From the NCBI RefSeq assembly GCF_032062135.1, contig NC_092862.1, positions 43,289,116 to 43,353,115 on the forward strand: 64,000 nt of DNA, in the 5' to 3' direction. Shown here in pieces: positions 24,701 through 34,319 of this stretch (position 1 is its first letter; the number at the start of each line of letters is the position of its first letter). The notes under the pieces are model-generated. The model was given only the letters and a program-made list of their open reading frames with translations. It was not told the origin of the DNA and searched no databases. Origin of the DNA: Pyxicephalus adspersus (Eukaryota; Chordata; Amphibia; Anura; Pyxicephalidae). Position numbers and translations under genes: made by a program.

Positions 24701-27700
24701 CTCTTTACTAGATGTGGGGCAGAGAATTTTTCGGGGAAGAGTACCCATTCCTAGGTGGATGGAGGGCAGAAAACCATTATGTGCTTGAAGGGAAGATATT
24801 TCCGAACCAATCAACAGCCAATATTATTGCCTAGACTTGATTGCCTCAAAGCAGATGTGAATTGCCACATCACTAGATACAATATCAACCATCATACTAT
24901 TAGTAATATTCTCTGGAAGCACTGTCGTAGCCTACAGCTTGACTTCGACCCTAAAGCAATCTACTTAAACAATCCAAAAGCATTTTATAAAGAATCAAAA
25001 ATTTAGGACCCATCTGATTCCTAGCAGAAACTTCATATCGTGGGTGACCACAACATTATAAATATAGTGCTGAACATTCTGAAAAAGTGGTGACGTTTTA
25101 GGCTGATTGTCACATTTATCAACGAGGCAAACTAAAAATTATATTATATATGTGTATAAATAAAATTACTATATTATATAAGAATAATATACATTTAAAT
25201 ATATCATAATACTATATATATATTTATATATATAAAATACTATATATATAATACTATATATATATATATATATATATATACGCACTTTTACATATTCAAT
25301 GGCTAACAGCCTTGAATAGGGGATATTAATGTTTAGCTTTTAGACATTTATGCACAAATTCCTGTTTCTTTTATTTGTCTTGCACACGATTTGGAATTTT
25401 TGTAAAGAGAATTTTCACTTTATTCCGCTTTGTTCAGAAAGATGGGTGATAATTAATTTTGAAAGTTAACATGCTCCATTCCATCAGATTAACCCCATCA
25501 TTGTTAGCCTTTCTTTCCACTGTTTGTTTTCTTGGATTTTTGTTTTACCTTTAAATTTTAAAATGCCTTTTGCTATGCCCTGTTTAGTTTGTTTTGTAAT
25601 AATATTCCAACACCTACAATTTTATTGATAAACCATAGTTTATTATGTTTGGGTAGGAGTTTATAAATGACAGATTGCTAAAAATTCAGATAACAAACTG
25701 ATAACAAACTAATAGCATATTAACATTGGTAAAAAGCTTTTTATTTATTAACATTTACAGATTTATTTATCAAAGCTTTAAAAACAGGCTGGAAAGGATC
25801 CATGTTGATTCACACTCCGGTCTAATATTTAGTTTTTCAGTATCTGAAGTATTAATCAAAGTGCTGCCAGTACAAACATAGTGTTGATATGTGTCCAAGA
25901 TTTAAAAAAAAGCATAAATTCATCTATATTTAACCAGAACTTGGAAGTTCTTCAGTAGTTCTGTACATATTTCATGCCTGTGTGTATTATTGTGATAAAT
26001 CTTCCATGGTGCCCCTAAACTGAATTCCCCTGCTTCCACTGCCCAGAGCATTTTAAAAGGGAAGTTTTTGTCTTCCAACAGTAGAACTTAACTTTCTTGG
26101 CTGTGTTGTGCTCTATCCATTAGAATAAAGTGTTCTTGTAGAAGGCTACAAATTCAAAATTCTGCCTTTATTCATTATTCAGGGTTCATAAAGAATTCTC
26201 TTAGATTTAAAAGAAACTTGTGATAAGAGAAATGTGGGAACTGTCAGTACTGACCTCTCCTTCTAAAAATGCTAGCTGCTTGGCTCTCATGTTGACCCAC
26301 TGATTTCTGTATTGCCTGATACACTGTCTTGGAACTAATAACTTGTCTGACTTGCCTGGTCTGTTGATGACCCAGAAACCTTTTGGGTTTGTGGGTCAAC
26401 ATGCTTCTTTAAAATAGGTACAATGTGTGAACAAACATCCCTAAAGCAGAACTATGTTGTAAAAATAAAACTATCACAAACAGGCAGGTTGTTTATTCCA
26501 GAAAGGACTAGCAACAAAATGAACTTACCTGCCTGTTTCCAATTATTTTAGTACACTCACTTCTTGTTCCATCGCAAACACTGGCATCTACTACTTGTGC
26601 TATTCTGGGTTCAGGATCTTCGGGCATCTTGATTGGTCAGGTCAGAAAACTTCCTTGAATGCATGCAATGCAAGTTAGTTCATTACCAACAGCCGACCCA
26701 AGGTTATAGACTGCACTGTGCATGCTAGAAAATAGGAGGCATGCATGGTTGGCATTAGGGCACTTTAGATTGATGCATTTGTGTATTATATTGCATTATT
26801 GGTAAATTGCATCTTATTTTCTTTCTTTAGCAAGTGCGGACGACTGTGCATGTGCAATCCAATCATGGTGGCCTGTAAAGGAGTGTGGACCCAGCCCTTT
26901 TGGAAGGCAGTCATTGGGGAATTCCTGGCTATGTTCATTTTTGTTCTGCTGAGCCTTGGATCAACTATTAATTGGAGCAAAAAGGAAAATCCTCAACCAG
27001 CAGATTTGGTCCTTATTTCCCTTTGCTTTGGGCTTAGCATTGCAACTCTAGTGCAGTGTTTTGGACACATTAGTGGTGGCCATATTAACCCTGCAGTTAC
27101 TATTGCAATGGTTTGTATGAGGAAAATCAGCATTGCAAAATCTGCCTTTTATATTGCTGCACAGTGTCTGGGTGCCATTGCAGGAGCTGGAATTCTCTAT
27201 GCAGTCACCCCATCTGATGTTGCTCGAGGTTTAGGAGTTACTGAGGTAATCATCACATTTCTCTGCATTGTTTTTCTTTGTTTCATATAATGCAAATATT
27301 TATTTCTTATTGCAAATATTTAAAACTCTCAGAGGCTGGAGAGGATATATCAGTGAAGCTGGGTGATCCAGCAAACCTGGAAGGGATTTCTTCAAAGTCA
27401 TTTGCTATTTTCTAGTAAATGTTTTGAATCCTGAACCAGATCCATTTCAGGTTTGCTTGATCACCCAGCTTCGCTAATGAAAGTGTATTCTCTCCATCGT
27501 GGAAAATTTTAATAAATCAGGCCCATGGTATGAAATAGGCAACAAAGTTTAATGGAAATAGATCACCTGGGTGTGTTTGCTTTTTTTTGGCATACCTAGA
27601 TTATCAAAGCTAGGCAGTACAGGAGTGAATGCCTACATCAGAATTATTATTAATATAATTATTATTAATAAACAGGATTTTTTTTGGCGCCAACATGTTT

Positions 27701-30700
27701 TGCAGCCCACAAGAGCTAACAATCTAGGAGGTGGGGGAAGCATCACACAATAGGAGGAAAATAAAATGTTGTCCACTAATAAATTCCCACAATTAAATTT
27801 TGAAGTCTAACTTTTTATATAACTATACATTAAAATGTGGAGCTTTGTTGACACCATTTGGTGACACGATCATAGGCTTTATGTTGCAGCATAAAAGAGA
27901 GCCTCTGGGTGTGATGATGTCTGTTTTGTTAATAAAGAAAAAAGGGAAAGAAAAAAATACATCATTGAGATTGCATACTGTCTTTTATTTAAATATACCC
28001 TGATTATTTTCAATAATTGTTTATTTTACACATTTATAGGTGAATCCAAAGCTTTCTCCTGGTCACGGACTTCTGGTTGAATTGATAATTACTTTCCAGT
28101 TGCTTTTTACTATTTGTGCAAGTTGTGATTCAAAGCGCAATGATATCACTGGATCTGTAGCACTAGCAATTGGATTTTCTGTAGCAATAGGTCATCTATT
28201 TGCTGTAAGTATAAAAAAAAAACTACTACAGATGTATTATAAATACTTCTTCCTTTTTAACACAGTTAAACTATTGGGAATCGAAAATTATACAGACTGT
28301 TTTAGAGCGCACTCCTATGCATTGCAGTTATAAGTGCATGGAATAAACTACTGTGCATTAAGATGCCTTGCATATAGAAGACAGGTTTGTGTCTGGTCTT
28401 TGGTCCATTGTGGTGTTCTGACAGTAAATTAAATTAATAGATTGCCATTAATGTATTGCAACAGACAGATTTTGTCTATGTACATACATATTTATGTATG
28501 TATGTATTGCTTCTTTGGGCATTTACAGATTCTTATTGGTGCCAGACCGGAAATAAAAAGCACTGAATCTACGCACCACCCAACATTTGTGAATATAATT
28601 TCCCCAGCGAAGCAGTAAAGTTTTGAAACTAGATCCACCTTTGAGTTGTATTTAAAATATTCACACTCCTGTGGTTCATCTCTTTTATTAACATATTGCT
28701 CTTTGGGGTCTATTTATTAATTGTTTGCCTGTAAATTTAGTCGCGATTCAGCAATTTTTTTATTCAGATTCCTGGGGAAGGTTTAGTATTTCCATTTTTG
28801 ACCTCTGTGCTTTTCTGATAAATGGCCAAGACGTGGCAGAATGAGTCTTAGTTTTAGGACTCAATAAGTAGAGTTATGTATGGGGATTCAAAAGCATCTG
28901 AATGAAAATTTGGCCAAATAAAAAAAGCCCATTTCAGAGGGGACACTGCCCAGAAATGCCAACAGATTTTACTGAGGTTTTGGTGTATATACATTTATTC
29001 ACTTTTATTCTTTCCCTGTTTATAGCTTAAGCATTTTCAAATATATCCTTGAAGAAGGGGTAAAGACGCGTCGGGATTAGTGACGTTATGTGCTTTTTTT
29101 CTTTGACTAAGGGATGTACTTAGGGACTCCTATGTATAGCAGATGGTCATATACCCCAGACATAAAAATGGGATTGGACCCATTTCAACAAATTGTGTTG
29201 GATGTACGCATTGTTTGATGTTTACTTTTTCTACTGTATCTATGGACTTGTAATAACTAATACAAGCCACTTTGCCAATTGATGAAAAAAAAAACTGCTT
29301 CACCTTTCTATTTCTTTTTTTGTGTTCTATCAACACATATTTTTTTGTGAGTGGGGTTTGGCATGACTATTTGAAAAACAGGAAGAAGTCTGTGCACCTT
29401 TTCCTTTTCCTTACATTTCCATACTGACAGTGTTCAGGTAGGGAGTTGCTTACACTGCATAGTGCCAAATCTACATATTAGTATTCTATCTCTATATAGT
29501 AGTATCTCTATATAGTGCCAAGCTATATAACCTGGAATGTCAAACATTCATTATTCATTCAAGTTTTTATATTTAGCTACATCATATGCAGTATGTTTAT
29601 TTCTTTTAATAGATCAACTACACAGGAGCCAGCATGAATCCAGCGAGATCATTTGGCCCAGCTGTTATTATGAACAAATGGGAAAATCACTGGGTAAAAC
29701 TTATTAAATATGCTTTAAAATGCATTTGTTTAAATTCTAATAAAATATATGGGTTTTCAAGACATATTGTTATTAAAAATATGTATTTTTTTGGGAGTTT
29801 TCTTTTGCATATAATATTTATTTAAACATAGCATGTAATCTCTGAGCAAAAACTTGGTACATGACCAGTTCAATTCCTTTACATGGTTACACAACATATG
29901 TTCACCATGGACGGATTTTTAACAGAACTGGCAGATTTGATAGTGGTAATCAGTAACTATGTACACACGTATTTCACATCATCATGCAACTCAAACTGAA
30001 GTAATTGTCTCCAAGTAGCCACAAAAGATAATGACATATTAGGCCCTAAAGTATTATATGCTATCATATGATATGGACATTTATGTGGTGTATGGACATT
30101 TTCATATAGCAATTTTGTCATATGCCCAGTACAAAATGATAATGATGAGGCTGGTAATTGTAGAACATTATCTCCTCTTCTCCTAAATGATATGGATCGA
30201 TTAAATGTCCTGGGGAAGAAGTGTTTATCAGTACACATTTAATAGAGCATTTAATATGACAGTCTCTGGGAACAAGACAGTCCTTAAAAAAGTGACTGCC
30301 TCTGCCTCTTGTAGCAAGATCACCAGGAACATAGTCTTTTGTGACAAGGTAAAGTGCAAATTAAAAAAATATTTTTTATGGTGCATTAGTTGGTATTTAA
30401 AGTAAACATAGCTCACTTGCTTCTATCCTCTAACAGATAAACATAGCTCACTCTTACCAATGTTCTCTCTGCAAAGTGAGCCTACACCTGAATAGCCTTT
30501 GCACTTTTAGTAAATGTACCTCAGTGTATGCATGTGGGTATTTGTATTGTTATGTGTAGAAGTACTGTAACTATGTGTGATTTATTGTGTATGTGTACTT
30601 AATCCAAGTGAATACACTTAAAAATAAGGCTGCAAGTGTGCTTGCATCTGTGTGTATGTGTATATGTGTGTATATTCAGCCTGTGTTAGTAGGGGGTTCA

Positions 30701-31058
30701 GAAAATGTTTTTGTTGATTTGTGGTTAAAAGCAACCATATCACATTGTTAAAATACCAGCTCAAATGTGACTATCTGTGTTATTGATATTTCAGGTCTAC
30801 TGGGTTGGGCCAGTTGTTGGTGCTGTTCTTGGAGGATGCCTTTATGAATACGTCTTCTGTCCAGATGTTGAAATTAAAAATCGCCTAAAGGAAGTCTTAA
30901 GTAAAGCATCTCAACAAACCAAAGGCAAATACAGTGAAGTAGAAGAAAGTAAAAGTCAAATTGAATCAGATGATCTGTTACTAAAACCAGGCATTGTTCA
31001 TGTCTTGGGTGAGAAAAAAGGAAAAGATCCGTCTGGTGAAGTATTATCTTCTGTATGA
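15705..31058 (+). CDS. AQP4: Aquaporin-4 water channel, five coding exons (whole gene, M1 isoform)
   Basis: Join of 15705-15736, 26831-27245, 28040-28204, 29613-29693 and 30795-31058: 957 bases, 318 residues plus TGA, against 323 in human. AQP4 is the plasma-membrane water channel of astrocyte and ependymal end-feet and of some epithelia; it forms tetramers and square arrays. Seen directly: NPA motifs at residues 97-99 and 213-215; selectivity-filter residues Phe77, His201, Ala210 and Arg216; SGGHINPAV and [12 protein letters not shown] signatures; Ser111, Cys178 and Ser180; an NYT sequon at 206-208; and the C-terminal SSV, a PDZ ligand that binds syntrophin in mammals. Numbering matches human AQP4 to about residue 292; the 5-residue shortfall lies in the tail before EKKGKD. 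All four introns are GT-AG, and exons 3 and 4 (165 and 81 bp) have the lengths I know for the mammalian gene. No frameshift or premature stop was found, so the gene looks functional. Identification is near certain; only the UTR limits are unknown. Confidence 0.97.
22328..22358 (+). mobile_element. Hairpin MITE remnant (right end only)
   Basis: CAGCCTTGGAGAGCTTTAAT and AAATCAGGTCC match the right terminus of the family. The rest is missing. Confidence 0.75.
24221..24447 (+). mobile_element. Hairpin MITE in AQP4 intron 1
   Basis: GGGCCTGATTTATGAAAGC to AAAAAAATCAGGCTT, + orientation. Two 64-74 codon open frames on the + strand are products of the repeat. Confidence 0.85.
25212..25280. repeat. 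(TA)n-rich microsatellite
   Basis: Interrupted TA array; the longest pure run is at about 25254-25280. Confidence 0.9.
26445..26650. mobile_element. MITE family B-like copy just upstream of AQP4 exon 2
   Basis: Contains AAAGCAGAACTATG, a CTGCCTG block and GGCATCTTGATTGGTCAGG, shared with the copies at 45000 and 13040. It ends about 180 bp before the exon-2 acceptor, where an alternative Met23 promoter would be expected. Confidence 0.5.
26831..27245 (+). CDS. AQP4: AQP4 coding exon 2 (residues 11/12-149; first NPA, Met23 start)
   Basis: 415 bases between acceptor TTTCTTTAG (ends 26830) and donor GAG|GTAATC (27246). It encodes the N-terminal cytoplasmic segment, helices 1-3 and loop B with the first NPA (27087-27095). 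Met23, the start of the short array-forming isoform in mammals, is the ATG at 26865. The segment before it reads [12 protein letters not shown]: Cys13 and Cys17, palmitoylated in mammalian M1, are kept, and there is an extra Cys19. Position 26 is Cys, where human has Phe. Another in-frame ATG lies at 26850 (Met18). The open frame runs upstream to 26781 and on past the donor, but those parts are intron. Confidence 0.97.
27246..28039 (+). other. AQP4 intron 2 (794 bp) with hairpin MITE
   Basis: GT-AG, phase 0. It holds a hairpin MITE about 70 bp past the donor and a truncated repeat (about 27640-27765) of the family also seen at 59890 and 61655 (GCGCCAACATG, then AGCTAACAATCTAGGAGG). The two repeats fill roughly 40% of the intron. 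Confidence 0.9.
27317..27524 (+). mobile_element. Hairpin MITE in AQP4 intron 2
   Basis: TCAGAGGCTGGAGAGGATAT through GGGTGATCCAGCAAACCTGG to AATAAATCAGGCCC. The left tip is eroded and the arms still pair. It lies about 70 bp after the exon-2 donor. Confidence 0.85.
28040..28204 (+). CDS. AQP4: AQP4 coding exon 3 (residues 150-204)
   Basis: 165 bases, phase 0 at both ends, between acceptor TTTATAG (ends 28039) and donor GCT|GTAAGT (28205). It encodes extracellular loop C, helix 4 ([17 protein letters not shown]), the cytoplasmic ASCDSKR loop with Cys178 and Ser180, and most of helix 5 with filter residue His201. The loop-C sequon of human AQP4 (Asn153-Leu-Thr) is absent: the frog has VNPKLSPG there and Lys at 153. 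An extra Cys at 175 replaces human Phe. Confidence 0.97.
28205..29612 (+). other. AQP4 intron 3 (1,408 bp)
   Basis: GT-AG, phase 0. The segment at about 29040-29370 begins CTTGAAGAAGGGGTAAAG and carries ACGCGTCGGG, a word typical of a widespread anuran interspersed repeat. The remainder is AT-rich sequence in which I recognise nothing. Confidence 0.85.
29613..29693 (+). CDS. AQP4: AQP4 coding exon 4 (residues 205-231; second NPA)
   Basis: 81 bases, phase 0 at both ends, between acceptor TTAATAG (ends 29612) and donor TGG|GTAAAA (29694). It encodes loop [19 protein letters not shown]. It holds the N-glycosylation sequon Asn206-Tyr-Thr, the second NPA (213-215), and filter residues Ala210 and Arg216. 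Position 210 is Ala, so the pore Cys that makes AQP1 mercury-sensitive is absent, as in other AQP4 proteins. Confidence 0.97.
29694..30794 (+). other. AQP4 intron 4 (1,101 bp)
   Basis: GT-AG, phase 0. It contains a short TG-rich, (TG)n-like stretch around 30540-30675. Nothing else is recognised. Confidence 0.85.
30795..31058 (+). CDS. AQP4: AQP4 coding exon 5 (residues 232-318, stop, C-terminal tail)
   Basis: Acceptor ATTTCAG ends at 30794. The exon encodes helix 6 ([22 protein letters not shown]) and the cytoplasmic tail. The tail has the acidic [10 protein letters not shown] stretch, Ser/Thr sites near residue 276, and ends GEVLSSV. Compared with human it lacks about five residues just before EKKGKD. 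The stop is TGA at 31056-31058, followed directly by CTAG (see the readthrough entry). Confidence 0.97.
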   Translation, partial: VYWVGPVVGAVLGGCLYEYVFCPDVEIKNRLKEVLSKASQQTKGKYSEVEESKSQIESDDLLLKPGIVHVLGEKKGKDPSGEVLSSV

Positions 31059-31142
31059 CTAGCACTGGGTTCTGCAGCGAGAGAAATGCCATCCACACCA
31101 CCATCGCCAATTCTTCCAATCAAAGAAACTGATATATTATAA
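31059..31142 (+). CDS. AQP4: Candidate AQP4 readthrough extension (AQP4ex), 27 codons then TAA
   Basis: The annotated stop and its next four bases read TGA CTAG, the leaky-stop context shown to allow several percent readthrough of mammalian AQP4. In frame after it are 27 sense codons (31059-31139) ending in TAA at 31140-31142. The predicted extension starts LALGSAAREMPSTPP and is Ser/Pro-rich; the mammalian one is 29 residues. In mammals the extended form tethers AQP4 to the dystrophin complex at perivascular end-feet. Readthrough would bury the SSV PDZ ligand inside the chain. Twenty-seven open codons alone are weak evidence; the stop context and similar length are the main support. Conservation needs a cross-species alignment. 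Confidence 0.72.
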   Translation, partial: LALGSAAREMPSTPPSPILPIKETDIL

Positions 31143-32406
31143 AGCAGCTATTTTGTAAAATGTCATAATAACCTGATAAGCATACCACCTAAAAGAATTT
31201 AAACACACAATGTATATACACAATAAAAATATTTACACATGATCTTCAGAGAAAATCCATTTGGCAGATCTAAGGTAAATAAGAATGATCCTTAATTTAA
31301 CAAGAAGTCAATACTGAGCCTAAAATCTGCCCGTTTAGCATCTAGATTGACAGTACACATTAGTTTAAAACACCCACTGGCAAATTCAAACAAATGGTTT
31401 TTCCTCTGGCGTATAATTGGCTGTTGTCAGCACTGATTAAGACATGCCCCCATTTAATCTATCCAGAAGGATTGTAGCAGCAGATGAGCAAATTCAAAAT
31501 TAAGCATAAATTATATATTTATAAAATTATTGTATTTTTCTTCTGTTAAATAAAATACCTATTGTTTTAAAGATTTGTTTGCTGGTATAAACTTTTGAAA
31601 AAGTAGTTTAGAGGTAAAGAAACAAAATGAAAAACAGCAAATGGCTTCAGGATGAAAAGAAAATCTTTAAGCACCTTTCTATCTTTTTCTGACCATGTAT
31701 CTTTTCCTTTAGTTTGATCTGTTGAACGGCTGTAGCAATTTATCAAGACGGTGCAAAAAAGTCCAGATTACACTAAAAAAATAGAACCCTATTCTGGTTA
31801 TCTGTAAATGGACTGTCATTGGCTATCTATATACATGAGTCTCTATAACAAAAGGTCTTCACATAAATGCAGAATTAGGTTGGCCTAATATGCATGTTTA
31901 GATACTGTGGAGACCCTAAGAAAAAAGGCAAAGTAGAGTTTTTTAAGACTTACTCAGGGTGGAACAGCAATTGACCTTTTAACAGTACAATAGTAAATAG
32001 TATTATAATAAAAAATAGGTCATTTGATTTTTTAGGGTGGGCTCTTTGTGTACTAAGACAAAAGATGCACACTAGTTACTTTGTAAACTAATCATGAACA
32101 AACAATTTGTTTGAATAATACAAGTAGGGTAGAGGACAACCAGGATACCACAGCCACAAATGGTCAGACACCGCTTCTAAAGCTTGTCCTTGTTTCTAAT
32201 AACCCTGCTGGCCGTTAACACATAGGAATAATCTGCTATCTAGGGACCAATGTTCTCATTATATCTTGGTATGAAGTCCTTAGGCAAGCTAGGAGGTTCT
32301 CCTGTAAACTTCTTGCGTTTAGAATAGAATAGTTTTTCTTTTTGGGTAGTGCTGGAAAAAAGAAACAGGAACCTAATGTGTCTGTATATATATACATATA
32401 TTTACC

Positions 32407-32407
<1 letters not shown>

Positions 32408-32437
<30 letters not shown>
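32408..32437. repeat. (TA)n microsatellite
   Basis: About 15 TA units within the probable AQP4 3' UTR. Confidence 0.9.
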
Positions 32438-32440
<3 letters not shown>

Positions 32441-32507
32441 CACTGTTAAGTTGTGGCTGGTAGCTGTTATGTTGTTCTTATGTCCATTTTTATGTACATA
32501 ATTTTTG

Positions 32508-32513
32508 AATAAA
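32508..32513 (+). terminator. Candidate AQP4 poly(A) signal
   Basis: AATAAA preceded by TTTTTG and followed within 40 bases by T-rich TTTTGTTCTATTTGG, a plausible downstream element. Confidence 0.45.
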
Positions 32514-32850
32514 ACTTTATAACATATTTTGTTCTATTTGGTTGAAATTGTTTGATAAATGTAAATTTAATAGGCTATGTAACTTGTAGTTACAAAACAG
32601 TACCTGTTTGTGCATCTCAGTGTAATGTATTTGATGATCATGGATTTTCGTTCAAATTGTTGATGTACTGACATGTTCAAGGTGTGCCCAATGTCCAGTA
32701 ATGCCTTGATTTAAAGCCAGTGATAAATGCACATGGCACCACCACCTATTTGCTTGAAAAAGTTGCAGTGAAATATGTTACAGATGTAGATGCTTTTATC
32801 TAGGAACACTTATGGATGCTCCTTTTGTCTGTCCAGATTGAAGTACATTG

Positions 32851-32890
32851 AGCCTGGTTTATTAAAGCTCTCCAAGACTGGAGATGATAA
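32851..32890 (+). mobile_element. Hairpin MITE remnant (left end only)
   Basis: AGCCTGGTTTATTAAAGCTC then TCCAAGACTGGAGATG. The homology stops after about 40 bases. Confidence 0.7.
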
Positions 32891-33298
32891 TTGGGAGTGA
32901 TCCCAATTTATCAGGAATGCAACAAATACTGACTTTGTCCCATTGATCATGTATTTGAAGCATGCAATTAGGATTAAGTGAAAGAAATGTATTTTGATAT
33001 AAATCTGAGTAAAAAATGTGCAAAAATATGGTCATCAACATTGTGAGGTCATTGTAAAGCCCTTGAACTAAATATTGTCACTAATTAAATAGTTGAGTGT
33101 GAAAGTTCAATAAAAAAACAAGTATTTTACTGATTGCATATAATATGTATATATTATGATTTAGTATGCAACTTCAGTTTTGATTTTCACCTGTTAAACA
33201 TAATTGTGTGAGAATTTGACAGTAAAAAATACATTTTTGTATTTAAATAAATGCATGTAGATATTTAACTTGATTACATACTACAGTAAATGTATTCA

Positions 33299-33304
33299 AT
33301 AAAA
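33299..33304 (+). terminator. Candidate distal AQP4 poly(A) signal
   Basis: AATAAA followed by the GT-rich GTATTTGTGTGGCTTTGG (33314-33331), a good downstream element. If used, the 3' UTR would be about 2.2 kb. Confidence 0.4.
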
Positions 33305-33882
33305 GTAAAACACGGTATTTGTGTGGCTTTGGTTATTTGAACTAATTTTACCTTGACATAGACATCAAATGTATTACATACTATGGACTCACCTGCTGTA
33401 GAAAATATGGTCAGTTGGTCTAATAGGGTCTCTAAAGGTAGTCTAACCCTGTTGCTTTTTTACTTTATTTTCACTAAAGTAGAATTATAGTCTGGTATAC
33501 TATACAGTACAAAAAACGTACAATCTCGCATCTCTACATTGCCCATGAACCATATATACTCAAGTATAAACCAACATTTTTAGGCCCTGAAAATGCCATT
33601 AAAATATCTTTGTTTATACTTGGGTCACACAAGTAGATGACACTGTTTCCTCATGCAAAGTGTATAACCAATGCTTGCCATTAATAAAGAGTTTATTTTA
33701 CACATTATACATGTTATTTGAGGACACAGTGCCATCTCCACTAGTGCTGAGCCCCCTAGCTCTCCTGAGCATTTCCTATACACCTGTTTATTAACTGAGT
33801 GCTTTCTCAGTCCAGGTCCTGTGTTAACCCCTTGCTGCACAGTCTGTTGTTTCCTTGTTTGTTCCATTGTGCTGTTCCAGTG

Positions 33883-33974
33883 TTCCCCTGTGTCTGCAGT
33901 GACCCCCATGTCACCCCTGCCTCCTGGATTCCCCTGTGTCTTTGCTGACCCCCCTGTCACTTGTGCCTCCTGTC
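33883..33974 (+). repeat. 46-bp tandem duplication (two units)
   Basis: Unit 1 starts TTCCCCTGTGTCTGCAGTGA (33883) and unit 2 TTCCCCTGTGTCTTTGCTGA (33929). Each continues through CCCCC.TGTCAC and GCCTCCTG. Confidence 0.8.
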
Positions 33975-34319
33975 GCTTTCTGTTTCTCTTGTGTTCCACT
34001 GTGACTTTGATAAACCCCGTGTCCCCAGAGTCTATTCTCTGGATTCTGGATACTTGAGCCCTGGCTTTGTTCCTGACTACGCTCTTCTGTTGCCTGCGTC
34101 AACCCCAGCCTTCCTTAACTATCCTCTGCTTGCTGATTTGATATCACCCTTTGTCCTCCCCACCCTGGTGTTCCGAAGGACTGCACCTTGGCAGCAGCCT
34201 GCAGCACAACATCCTCACCATTAGAGGCTCTGGAGCAGACCTGGCTGCTGCTTATATTCTGCATCTTGGACTTTATGAGGCCTCACACCATCATGTGCAA
34301 GCCATAGGGCCCCCTAGAG

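Larger units (their letters stand above)
15737..26830 (+). other. AQP4 intron 1 (11,094 bp)
   Basis: A GT-AG, phase-2 intron. It is AT-rich, with a (TA)n array at 25212-25280, a 31-base remnant of the hairpin MITE at 22328-22358, a full hairpin MITE at 24221-24447 and a MITE-like repeat just before exon 2. An unclassified GC-richer patch with purine-rich GGGCCC runs lies at about 23365-23515. A pyrimidine-rich patch at about 20470-20660 and one at 24600-24800 have short open frames but no recognisable protein. No alternative coding exon was identified, although mammals make the Met23 isoform partly from a downstream promoter that would lie near the 3' end of this intron. Confidence 0.85.
31143..33304 (+). 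other. AQP4 3' UTR and downstream flank
   Basis: AATAAA signals occur at 31222-31227, 31549-31554, 32508-32513 and 33299-33304. The last two are followed by T/GT-rich sequence suited to cleavage. Mammalian AQP4 has a multi-kilobase 3' UTR, so one of these two may be the main end. A (TA)n array lies at 32408-32437 and a 40-base hairpin-MITE remnant at 32851-32890. The true end needs transcript data. Confidence 0.5.

Noticed and set aside
26781..26830. Open frame upstream of AQP4 exon 2 as coding sequence
   Set aside because: It starts at a GTG, has no aquaporin similarity, and contains the pyrimidine tract and AG acceptor. The N-terminus is supplied by the exon at 15705.
27246..27290. Open frame continuing past AQP4 exon 2
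   Set aside because: It follows a consensus donor, and the next exon joins in phase to give the expected loop C.
33625..34224. Overlapping frames of 78-124 codons on both strands
   Set aside because: Compositional frames in the C/T-rich interior of a transposon; no domain features.
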